Positions 15,731 through 20,899 of a DNA stretch of 20,899 bases are shown piece after piece; position 1 is the stretch's first letter; every line of letters starts with the position of its first letter. The translations under genes and the position numbers were made by a program. This stretch comes from Mycoplasma sp. CAG:472 (GTDB lineage Bacteria; Bacillota_I; Bacilli_A; RF39; UBA660). The notes beneath the pieces were generated by a model. It had not been told where the DNA came from. It did not search any database and saw only the letters and a list, made by a program, of their open reading frames with translations. The stretch spans positions 1 to 20,899 of the forward strand of contig FR899379.1 in the NCBI GenBank assembly GCA_000437315.1, written 5' to 3'.

Positions 15731-15759
15731 TTGACAGTTATAAAAAAATATGCTATAAT
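15731..15759 (+). promoter_or_regulatory. Consensus extended -10 promoter
   Basis: TTGACA (15731-15736), a 17-nt spacer and TATAAT (15754-15759) with TGC at 15751-15753. The whole element, including the upstream TTACACAAAT, closely resembles the promoter at 5537-5565. Confidence 0.88.
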
Positions 15760-15783
15760 TATAGCACTTAGGGGGAAATTTAA

Positions 15784-16200
15784 ATGAAAATTGATAACAA
15801 AACACAAAAAGAAATAACATTTGGTGTTATGGCGGCTACATTAGCAATGACTTTAGGGGTAACACTTTATTCTCATTCAAACAGTAATCATTTAACTAGT
15901 AAGTGTCCATTTGCATTTATCTATGGGGATAAAGTTATTGAACATAGTATTAATGAAGTTGAAAAACATACTAAACAACAAAATGTTAGAATTATTCCTG
16001 ATGGCTATAAATATGATCCTAATACTTGTTTATGGTATACAGTTGAAAATGGCCAAACAGTAGCTACTTCTGGAGAAAATTATAATTTTTGTACAATTTA
16101 TGGTAATCAAGCAGAAAATTATGGAATAGATTCTCATACATTTGATAGCACAACAGTTAATGATCAAATTGAAGAACAAGTTAAAAGTTTATACAGATAA
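15784..16200 (+). CDS. Hypothetical membrane-anchored protein
   Basis: A 138-residue protein with one N-terminal hydrophobic segment (about 11-29, ITFGVMAATLAMTLGVTLY) after a charged start, so an N-in anchor or uncleaved signal with the rest outside. The exported part has three cysteines (C41, C82, C103), aromatic-rich turns (CLWYTVENG, NYNFCTIYG) and a Ser/Thr-rich tail. C41 lacks the LxxC context of a lipobox, so I do not call it a lipoprotein. No family recognised. AGGGGGAAA precedes the start. A perfect extended -10 promoter suggests high expression, and a terminator directly follows the stop. Confidence 0.7.
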   Translation: MKIDNKTQKEITFGVMAATLAMTLGVTLYSHSNSNHLTSKCPFAFIYGDKVIEHSINEVEKHTKQQNVRIIPDGYKYDPNTCLWYTVENGQTVATSGENYNFCTIYGNQAENYGIDSHTFDSTTVNDQIEEQVKSLYR

Positions 16201-16223
16201 AAGTGATTTAATTCACTTTTTTT
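16199..16223 (+). terminator. Intrinsic terminator
   Basis: A perfect 8-bp stem AAAAGTGA/TCACTTTT with loop TTTAAT, followed by further T residues. It starts in the stop codon of the preceding membrane-protein gene. Confidence 0.85.
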
Positions 16224-16241
16224 GAATTTTAAAGGAGTAAA

Positions 16242-16484
16242 ATGAAAGATATAATTGAAATTGATGGTAAAAAATATTTTATACTTTTTACCTATGTTGA
16301 TGATGATTACAAGTATATTTTTTATACAGATAATACTTATAATGAGTATAAAATGTTAAATGTTATATTTGGAACTTATGAAGTAATAAATGATAATTAT
16401 ATTGTTAAAGAAATAACCGAAGAACTTAGAAAGAAAAAAGCAGTAGCAATATTTCAAGAAGTTATGAAAGGTCTAAAAAAGTAA
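16242..16484 (+). CDS. Small protein, possibly DUF1292 family
   Basis: An 80-residue protein starting MKDIIEIDGKKYFILFTYVDDD. The early EIDGKKYxILFTY pattern and the alternating strands resemble the DUF1292 (YrzB-like) family, but the C-terminal half (EELRKKKAVAIFQEVMKGLKK) is a basic helix that I do not recognise. AAAGGAG lies ahead of the ATG. It follows a terminator with only 18 nt between, so it either depends on read-through or has a promoter I cannot identify. The assignment is tentative and the function of the family is unknown. Confidence 0.6.
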   Translation: MKDIIEIDGKKYFILFTYVDDDYKYIFYTDNTYNEYKMLNVIFGTYEVINDNYIVKEITEELRKKKAVAIFQEVMKGLKK

Positions 16485-16550
16485 GTTTTAGTATTTAAAA
16501 AAAACAAACAATATGGTAAGATATAATTGCATTTAAGAAAATGTTTAGAA

Positions 16551-16592
16551 AATGTTAACCGCTTTTGGATGGTGCGGGATATAAATTATTCC
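16551..16592 (+). repeat. Tandem repeat copy 1
   Basis: A 42-nt unit beginning AATGTTAACCGC and ending AAATTATTCC. It is identical to copy 2 except for two T/C transitions at 16564 and 16566. The period is exactly 50 nt, with a short spacer containing the palindrome TTCGCGAA. Confidence 0.95.
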
Positions 16593-16600
16593 ATTCGCGA

Positions 16601-16642
16601 AATGTTAACCGCTCTCGGATGGTGCGGGATATAAATTATTCC
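16601..16642 (+). repeat. Tandem repeat copy 2
   Basis: Second 42-nt unit, differing from copy 1 at two positions, both in the apical loop of the possible CCGC/GCGG hairpin. The flanks outside the units are not conserved. Confidence 0.95.
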
Positions 16643-16657
16643 GATTGTAAATGAATG

Positions 16658-16687
16658 GAAACCTTTTTAACATTGGGTTTCTTTTTT
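16658..16687 (+). terminator. Terminator closing the tandem-repeat element
   Basis: A 6-bp stem GAAACC/GGTTTC with a 12-nt loop, followed by six T residues. The loop contains TTAACATT, complementary to the first 8 nt of both repeat units, so repeat-terminator pairing is possible. Confidence 0.75.
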
Positions 16688-16751
16688 ATAGGCTAAAAAA
16701 CTAATGCAATTTTCCTAAGTTACATAATTTATGTATGAAGGGAGAAAAGAA

Positions 16752-17189
16752 ATGTTATTTGATAGTGATAGCTATTTTAATGGCTATAATGATATGCTTT
16801 ATAATTTTCCTGGTTTAGATTTTAGTAAAAAATATGAAGAAAAAGATGAAGGTTTCTTAAAGGGAAATATGTTTCCAAATGAATATAAACCTTATAAAAA
16901 TTATACTTATTTAATACCAAAACTTAAAACAGAAAAAGATAAAGATTTATTTAAAGTAATGGAAGCATCTTTTGCGGTAAATGATTATGTTTTAGCACTT
17001 GATTTAAATCCAAATGATGAAAATTTATTTGCAAAATATAAAATGTGGTGTGAAAAGCTTGAAAAATGCTCTAAAGAATATGAATCAAAATATGGACCAC
17101 TTTGTTATACCAAAGGAAATAATTATAATTCATTTAAATGGGTAAATGGCTCATGGCCTTGGGAAAGTGAGGATGGAAAATATGTTTAA
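16752..17189 (+). CDS. cotJB: Fused CotJA-CotJB spore coat protein
   Basis: The 145 residues seem to join two small coat-associated proteins. Residues 30-65 (FLKGNMFPNEYKPY) resemble the C-terminal part of CotJA, and 66-138 match CotJB (LFKVMEASFAVNDYVLALDLNPND, then YGPLCYTKGN and WVNGSWPWE at the end). In Bacillus and most clostridia cotJA and cotJB are separate genes. The ATG at 16752 follows AAGGGAG at good spacing; an upstream in-frame ATG at 16731 has none. It precedes cotJC with an 8-nt overlap, the usual cotJ order. A CATAATTT at 16723-16730 faintly resembles a sigma-E -10, too weak to call. CotJB identity is good; the CotJA part is less certain. Confidence 0.82.
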   Translation: MLFDSDSYFNGYNDMLYNFPGLDFSKKYEEKDEGFLKGNMFPNEYKPYKNYTYLIPKLKTEKDKDLFKVMEASFAVNDYVLALDLNPNDENLFAKYKMWCEKLEKCSKEYESKYGPLCYTKGNNYNSFKWVNGSWPWESEDGKYV

Positions 17190-17739
17190 ATATGATAAAA
17201 AACTTGCTTATCCAATAAATATTACCAAAAAAGATTTAAAAATGGCAAAATATTTAATTACTCAATTTGGAGGTCCTAATGGTGAACTTAGTGCTGCAAT
17301 GAGATATTTTTCACAAAAGTTTACAATGCCCGATGATAAGGGAAGAGCACTTTTAAATGATATAGCCACTGAGGAACTTGGTCATGTTGAAATGATATGT
17401 ACAATGGTCCATCAGCTTACAAAAAATGCGACAATTGATGAACTTGAAAAAGCAGGACTTGGAAGTTATTATACAGAACATGGAGTAGGTATATTTCCAG
17501 TTGATGCTACAGGAAATCCATTTACATGTGCATACTTTGCAGTAACTGGCGATATTCTTGCCAATATATCCGAAGATATGGCCGCAGAGGAAAAAGCAAG
17601 AGCAACTTATGAAGGATTAATAAATCAAACAAATGATGAAGATATTATTGGACCACTACTTTTTTTAAGACAAAGAGAGGTAGTTCACTTTAATAGATTT
17701 AAACAGTTATACGATTATTATAAAAATAAAGGTTATTAA
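17182..17739 (+). CDS. cotJC: Spore coat protein CotJC, manganese catalase family
   Basis: CotJC belongs to the dimanganese (non-heme) catalase family and associates with the spore coat. The 185 residues carry likely metal ligands: E35 in NGELSAAMRY, E65 and H68 in ATEELGHVEM, E136/E137 in MAAEEKARATY and H169 in REVVHFNRF, so the di-metal site appears complete. I chose the ATG at 17182 (MFKYDKKLAYPI) because GTGAGGATG lies just upstream and family members start there; a longer reading from 17146 lies inside cotJB. It is translated in an overlap with the cotJA/B fusion and closed by a bidirectional terminator. Confidence 0.93.
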   Translation: MFKYDKKLAYPINITKKDLKMAKYLITQFGGPNGELSAAMRYFSQKFTMPDDKGRALLNDIATEELGHVEMICTMVHQLTKNATIDELEKAGLGSYYTEHGVGIFPVDATGNPFTCAYFAVTGDILANISEDMAAEEKARATYEGLINQTNDEDIIGPLLFLRQREVVHFNRFKQLYDYYKNKGY

Positions 17740-17741
17740 AT

Positions 17742-17775
17742 AAAAAAAGATCAAATTTCACGCATTTGATCTTTT
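17742..17775. terminator. Bidirectional terminator between cotJC and def
   Basis: A 12-bp stem AAAAGATCAAAT/ATTTGATCTTTT with a 7-nt loop. The minus-strand T run (17742-17748) serves def strongly; the plus-strand T run is short. The last codons and the TGA stop of def lie inside the hairpin. Confidence 0.85.
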
Positions 17776-18302
17776 CCTTTGAATGGATCTTTTTTATCAA
17801 TTTTATCTACGAATAAAATACCATTTAAATGGTCTATTTCATGTTGAAAGGCAACAGCAATATCTTCGCGAACTCTAATAGTTTGTTTATTACCTTTTAT
17901 ATCTTGATATTCAACATTTACTCTTGCATGTCTTGGAACAATTCCTGTTGTAGGTCTATTTATAGATAAACAACCTTCGCCTTCACCAACATATACAAGT
18001 TCTTCGGAAGCTGATTTAATAACTGGATTAATAACAATATGTTCTTCGAAAGAATCATCTTCATTTTTATTAGCAATAACAAATATTCTTTTTGGAACTC
18101 CAAGTTGAACAAAAGCAAGTCCCATCCCGGCTCTTAAATCGTATTTTTCTGCGATTTTATCATCTTGAGATAACTCTAAATATTTAATTGCATCAAATAT
18201 TAATTTTTCATCTTCGCTTGAAAGAGGGAAGACTACTTCTTTAGAAACAGTTCTTAAAATTTTATTTTTTTCATCTAAAATATTTAGATTAGGTATTTTC
18301 AT
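17751..18302 (-). CDS. def: Peptide deformylase (type 2)
   Basis: Removes the N-formyl group from nascent proteins and is a metalloenzyme. The 183 residues agree with the longer Bacillus/Staphylococcus-type (type 2) deformylases. Metal ligands are Cys111 in EGCLS and His154/His158 in HEIDH, with catalytic Glu155. Motif 1, normally GxGLAAPQ, reads GMGLAFVQ (59-66): the conserved Ala-Pro is Phe-Val, while Gln66, which supports the oxyanion, is kept. AAAGGGG lies ahead of the ATG, and a promoter (TTGCGT, 17 nt, TAAAAT) precedes it. It is its own transcription unit. Confidence 0.93.
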   Translation of the reverse strand: MKIPNLNILDEKNKILRTVSKEVVFPLSSEDEKLIFDAIKYLELSQDDKIAEKYDLRAGMGLAFVQLGVPKRIFVIANKNEDDSFEEHIVINPVIKSASEELVYVGEGEGCLSINRPTTGIVPRHARVNVEYQDIKGNKQTIRVREDIAVAFQHEIDHLNGILFVDKIDKKDPFKGKDQMREI

Positions 18303-18326
18303 GTTAGCATCCCCTTTGCAATGTAT

Positions 18327-18355
18327 ATTTTACCAAAAAAAAGGTAATAACGCAA
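18327..18355 (-). promoter_or_regulatory. def promoter
   Basis: On the minus strand, TTGCGT (18355-18350), a 17-nt spacer and TAAAAT (18332-18327). It begins where the T run of the preceding terminator ends. Confidence 0.65.
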
Positions 18356-18379
18356 ATAAAAAAGAAAGGTTTCCCTTTC
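18356..18379 (-). terminator. Terminator of the YjcZ-like gene
   Basis: On the minus strand a perfect 6-bp stem GAAAGG/CCTTTC with a GAAA tetraloop is followed by TTTTTTATTT. It lies just after the TAA stop. Confidence 0.85.
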
Positions 18380-18381
18380 CC

Positions 18382-18570
18382 TTAATTATTTGGGCCTTGA
18401 TTACCAAATCCCCATGCTCCAATGATTATTACAAGTAGTATAAAAAGTACTATCCAAATAGCACCACCAATTCCATAACCAGTTGTATATCCACCGTAAG
18501 TGCCACCACAGCAAGGAGTTTGAGTTTGACCATAAGCAGGGTAATAGCCATTATTTCCGTAGTAATACAT
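18382..18570 (-). CDS. YjcZ-like small membrane protein, sporulation-associated
   Basis: The 62-residue product has a Tyr/Gly-rich N-terminal half (YYYGNNGYYPAYG, CCGGTYGGY) and one C-terminal membrane helix (about 36-55, IWIVLFILLVIIIGAWGFG). The YGIGGAIWIVLFILLVIIIGA stretch corresponds to the GFALIVVLFILLIIVGA-type helix of the YjcZ family, whose Bacillus members are tied to sporulation. A strong AAAGGAGG precedes the start. TATAAT occurs about 35 nt upstream (18598-18603) without a good -35; a sporulation sigma factor is possible but not shown. The Gly/Tyr-rich part also resembles coat proteins. Confidence 0.75.
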   Translation of the reverse strand: MYYYGNNGYYPAYGQTQTPCCGGTYGGYTTGYGIGGAIWIVLFILLVIIIGAWGFGNQGPNN

Positions 18571-18650
18571 TTTAATAACCTCCTTTATGTATCTATTATA
18601 AAATATACATAATTTTTTATTTTGTGATTAAATATTAAAAATTTTTACAA

Positions 18651-18679
18651 TTTACTTATTAGAAAAAAAATGGTATCAT
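18651..18679 (+). promoter_or_regulatory. Leaderless-type promoter of the SEDS gene
   Basis: TTTACT (18651-18656), a 17-nt spacer and the extended -10 TGGTATCAT (18671-18679). The -10 ends 6 nt before the ATG at 18686, with no Shine-Dalgarno between them. Confidence 0.6.
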
Positions 18680-18685
18680 AATAAT

Positions 18686-19840
18686 ATGAAAGATGATTTA
18701 AGAAAAATAGATAAATTACTTTTGTTTTTGGTTACACTTATGTGTATTTTTGGTCTTGTAATGATTTATTCTGCTTCGAGTGCCTCGACTATACTTAGAT
18801 ATTATGTTGCTCCAAATCATTTTTTTATAAGACAACTTTTAGTTTTAGTAGTGGGTTTTATCTTTGGTTTTTTTGTAACACTTTTTCCAACAAATAGATA
18901 TAAATTCTTAGCATATTTATATTCACTTTTTGTTTTAGTTCTTCTTATGTATGTTCTTGTTAAAGGTAAAATTGCTGGTAATGCTCAAAGTTGGATTGCA
19001 ATAGGACCTTTTAATCTTCAACCAAGTGAATTTGCAAAATCTGCATTAATACTTTTTATGGCAGTATTTTATAATAATTTATCGAAAAGAAATACTAAAA
19101 ACTTATCGTTATATTTTATTCCCTTACTACTTGCGGGAATTTATATGCTTCTTACACTTTTACAACCAGACTGGGGAAGCGCTGCAATTATTGGAGCAAT
19201 TGCAATTTTAACTTTTTTATCTGTACCAATGATTAAGAAAAATATTTTAAAAATTATAAAAATTTTTGTAATTGGAATTATTGTTTTAGCTTTAGCACTT
19301 TTATATAAAGGTGGAAATATTTTATCTAGTAATAAACTTTCAAGACTTAATTTTAAAGAACCTTGTACTCGTTATCAAGAGGAAAGTGGTTATCAAGTTT
19401 GTAATGCATTAATTGCTATATCAAATGGTGGCCTTTTTGGAGTAGGTCTTGGCCAAAGTTCACAAAAATATTTATATTTACCAGAAAGTCATACAGATAT
19501 GATATTCCCAATTATTTGTGAAGAACTAGGCTCAATAGTCGGAGCATTAACAATATTACTTTATGGGGTTATTTTATATAAGATATTTAAAATTGCTAAA
19601 AGAAGTGATAATTTAAGAACAAGTATCTTAGCTTACGGAACATTTTGGTATTTTACATTACATATATTTATAAACTTATTTGGTCTTCTTGCGGTGATAC
19701 CACTTACTGGTGTACCACTTCCATTTTTATCTTATGGAGGAAGTTATACATTAAATGCAATATTTTTAATATTTGTAACCGAAAGGGTGGCTATTGAAAA
19801 TAAAAAAAATAAACTTAAAAGAGAAATTATGTCAATCTAA
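18686..19840 (+). CDS. SEDS family peptidoglycan glycosyltransferase, FtsW-like
   Basis: SEDS proteins polymerise lipid II into glycan strands, with a class B PBP as partner; FtsW acts in division, RodA in elongation and SpoVE in sporulation. The 384 residues form about ten membrane helices. Family blocks are IYSASS (27-32), SWIAIGPFNLQPSE (102-115), LQPDWGSA with Asp162 at the family's catalytic aspartate position, GGLFGVGLGQS, SHTDMIFPIICEELG and TGVPLPFLSYGGS. The middle loop contains a Cys pair (CTRYQEESGYQVC). The SHTD and GGLFGVGLGQS blocks are closer to FtsW/SpoVE than to RodA, but the paralog cannot be fixed without comparison. No class B PBP gene adjoins. The mRNA is probably leaderless. 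Confidence 0.9.
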   Translation: MKDDLRKIDKLLLFLVTLMCIFGLVMIYSASSASTILRYYVAPNHFFIRQLLVLVVGFIFGFFVTLFPTNRYKFLAYLYSLFVLVLLMYVLVKGKIAGNAQSWIAIGPFNLQPSEFAKSALILFMAVFYNNLSKRNTKNLSLYFIPLLLAGIYMLLTLLQPDWGSAAIIGAIAILTFLSVPMIKKNILKIIKIFVIGIIVLALALLYKGGNILSSNKLSRLNFKEPCTRYQEESGYQVCNALIAISNGGLFGVGLGQSSQKYLYLPESHTDMIFPIICEELGSIVGALTILLYGVILYKIFKIAKRSDNLRTSILAYGTFWYFTLHIFINLFGLLAVIPLTGVPLPFLSYGGSYTLNAIFLIFVTERVAIENKKNKLKREIMSI

Positions 19841-19870
19841 TTGACAACAAAATAAATATCATGATAAAAT
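19841..19870 (+). promoter_or_regulatory. Promoter of the unknown gene after the SEDS gene
   Basis: A perfect TTGACA (19841-19846) and TAAAAT (19865-19870) with an 18-nt spacer. A Shine-Dalgarno GGAGTGG follows at 19891-19897. Confidence 0.7.
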
Positions 19871-19903
19871 ACTATCTTATCCAAAAAAATGGAGTGGTGT
19901 ATT

Positions 19904-20422
19904 ATGGATAAAAATATTTATTATTTAGTTGTCGAGGCAAGGCCAAAAGAATTTATGCCAATTGATATAAACATATTACTTAAAAGTAATATGAACTTTT
20001 CAAACATTGAAATAATTGATTCATTTACTAAAGAATATACATATGATGAGCTTATGAATATGATTATTCAAAATAATCTTTTACCGAACAGTTTCTTAAA
20101 TGGAAAATTGTATGTAATAAATGATAAGAAGTTTAGATTTAAAGTTTTAACTAAAGATGACAATTTACTTTTAGATGATTTTTTTATTAATAATATTGAA
20201 GATAAACTAATGATGAATAAGTTTTATAATATATTTTTAAAATATGTAAAAGATGAAGATATAATTAATATGATGAAAAGTGCATTAATTACAAAAAATA
20301 TTTCTCAAATATTAGATGTGCTTTGTAAATTGAATTATTTAGAACTTAGAATGATTTATGTATATATTGAAAAAATTTTAAGAGAAAAAGAAGAAAAAAG
20401 AGTACTAAAAAATGACAATTAA
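19904..20422 (+). CDS. Hypothetical protein
   Basis: A 172-residue soluble protein starting MDKNIYYLVVEARPKEF. The N-terminal third is mixed alpha/beta, including a likely hairpin LYVINDKKFRFKVL, and the rest is helical, ending in a charged helix rich in Lys and Glu. No family recognised. I chose the ATG at 19904 because GGAGTGG lies at the right distance; an in-frame ATG at 19889 would place that site inside the coding region. It has its own promoter and terminator, so it is monocistronic. Confidence 0.7.
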   Translation: MDKNIYYLVVEARPKEFMPIDINILLKSNMNFSNIEIIDSFTKEYTYDELMNMIIQNNLLPNSFLNGKLYVINDKKFRFKVLTKDDNLLLDDFFINNIEDKLMMNKFYNIFLKYVKDEDIINMMKSALITKNISQILDVLCKLNYLELRMIYVYIEKILREKEEKRVLKNDN

Positions 20423-20434
20423 GTTGTCATTTTT
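20408..20434 (+). terminator. Intrinsic terminator
   Basis: A perfect 11-bp stem AAAAATGACAA/TTGTCATTTTT with a 5-nt loop that contains most of the TAA stop. The right arm itself supplies the T run. Confidence 0.88.
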
Positions 20435-20436
20435 AA

Positions 20437-20464
20437 TTGCAAAATAAAATAAATGTGATAAACT
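20437..20464 (+). promoter_or_regulatory. Promoter of the pseudopilin gene
   Basis: TTGCAA (20437-20442) and TAAACT (20459-20464) with a 16-nt spacer, ahead of the Shine-Dalgarno AGGTGAG (20473-20479). The -10 choice is uncertain because TATTAT and TATAGT overlap downstream. Confidence 0.4.
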
Positions 20465-20482
20465 TATTATAGTAGGTGAGTT

Positions 20483-20899
20483 ATGAAAAATAAAAAAGGA
20501 TTTACTTTAGTGGAACTTCTTAGTGTAATAGTACTTTTAGGTATAATTATAACAATAGGATTATTTTCTATTAGTTCAATAAGAAAAACTATATTAGATA
20601 GACAATATAAAAATCTTAAAACTGAGATAGAACTTGCAGCTGAAAAGTACTATCAAGATACTGAAAACACCTTTTTTTATGTACAGACATTAATAGATGA
20701 AGGCTATATAAAAACGGATAATTCATCGTTAAATATTTATAGCCCAATTGATTCAAAAATAATGAATTGTTATATGATAAATGTTGTTGATGGGAAAGCA
20801 ACTCTTGATGATAAAAAGAAAAATGAAGAATGTAATGCAGAAATTGCTGGCAACTATGAACTTAAAATTATACGTGAAAATGATAAAACCTCTGATAAA
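20483..20899 (+). CDS. Type IV pilin-like (ComGC/GspG-type) pseudopilin, 3' end outside the window
   Basis: The open frame runs from the ATG at 20483 to the window edge, 139 residues without a stop. It starts with a prepilin signal: basic MKNKKG, then the cleavage site G6/F7 in GFTLVELL with Glu at +5, and one hydrophobic helix (about 7-30). This is the class III signal processed by prepilin peptidase in type IV pili, competence pseudopili and type II secretion. The exported part holds two cysteines (in MNCYM and EECNA) and the ordinary helix-then-beta layout. AGGTGAG supports the start. Whether it belongs to a competence (comG-like) or pilus cluster depends on sequence beyond the window. Confidence 0.88.
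   Translation, partial: MKNKKGFTLVELLSVIVLLGIIITIGLFSISSIRKTILDRQYKNLKTEIELAAEKYYQDTENTFFYVQTLIDEGYIKTDNSSLNIYSPIDSKIMNCYMINVVDGKATLDDKKKNEECNAEIAGNYELKIIRENDKTSDK

Larger units (their letters stand above)
16522..16690 (+). ncRNA. Unrecognised structured RNA with tandem modules and terminator
   Basis: No gene fits in 16485-16751. A TATAAT (16522-16527, -35 poor) is followed by two near-identical 42-nt modules and, at 16658-16687, an intrinsic terminator. Each module can form CCGC/GCGG (for example 16559-16562 with 16574-16577) or GGGATA/TATTCC (16576-16581 with 16587-16592), and the two hairpins share bases, so they compete. Each module starts with AATGTTAA, exactly complementary to TTAACATT (16667-16674) in the terminator loop. 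This could be a tandem riboregulator in the leader of the cotJ genes or an independent small RNA. I match it to no known riboswitch class. Confidence 0.5.

Noticed and set aside
16551..16642. Tandem 42-nt repeats as a CRISPR array
   Set aside because: Only two units with an 8-nt spacer, no cas genes, and hairpins plus a terminator fit a structured RNA better.
16561..16642. Repeats as a T-box leader (GGATGGTGCGGG resembles the T-box sequence)
   Set aside because: The T-box consensus GGGTGG-ACCGCG is not matched, no specifier stem is visible, and downstream genes are coat proteins, not amino-acid genes.
1..20899. Mycoplasma-type code (TGA as Trp), suggested by the extreme AT content
   Set aside because: Tryptophans are TGG, and genes such as lspA and def end at TGA at positions expected from their families.

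Overview
The window is a strongly AT-rich stretch of bacterial chromosome. TGA is used as a stop (lspA, the ylmC-like gene and def end in TGA) and tryptophan is TGG, so the code is the standard bacterial one, not the Mollicutes one. Gram-positive Shine-Dalgarno sequences, LexA, a type 2 deformylase, and spore genes (cotJB/cotJC, a YlmC/YmxH-type protein, a YjcZ-like protein) point to an endospore-forming low-GC Bacillota. I read it as probably an uncultured, gut-type Bacilli lineage. The lineage is inference; the AT bias and spore genes are seen directly.

Layout. 1-219 (-): 5' part of an unknown gene, divergent from a ClpC-like ATPase with one intact and one degenerate AAA module (345-2129). 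2197-5506: a very large unknown protein (1052 aa) overlapping a 55-aa ORF. 5589-6181: two tandem paralogous small genes behind a consensus promoter. 6280-7266: a zinc-ribbon protein. 7306-7923 (-): lexA, with a divergent 33-aa single-pass membrane peptide (8047-8148). Both lexA and the peptide carry a LexA-like operator in their promoter. 8179-10902: ylmC-like, lspA, a RluD-type pseudouridine synthase and a rhomboid protease. 11002-15718: a compact operon folD, small nucleotidyltransferase-like gene, glyA, thyA, DHFR, tmk. 15784-16484: an unknown membrane-anchored protein and a possible DUF1292 protein. 16522-16690: a gene-free segment with a tandem 42-nt repeat (period 50) and a terminator, which I read as an unrecognised structured RNA. 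16752-17739: a cotJA/cotJB fusion and cotJC. 17751-18570 (-): def and a YjcZ-like small membrane protein. 18686-20422: a SEDS protein (FtsW/RodA) and an unknown gene. 20483-end: a type IV pilin-like pseudopilin, cut off by the window.

How the genes work together. The folD-tmk operon holds the thymidylate cycle: GlyA and FolD supply and interconvert methylene-THF, ThyA uses it to make dTMP and dihydrofolate, DHFR regenerates THF, and Tmk phosphorylates dTMP. The lexA/33-aa pair looks like a minimal version of the Bacillus lexA/yneA arrangement, in which an SOS-induced membrane peptide blocks division. The cotJ genes, ylmC-like and yjcZ-like genes belong to sporulation.

Two features cut across the window. 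Several genes (clpC-like, the zinc-ribbon gene, lspA, ftsW/rodA) have a -10 box only 6-8 nt before the ATG and no Shine-Dalgarno, as expected of leaderless mRNAs. Strong intrinsic terminators flank most transcription units, two of them shared by convergent genes.
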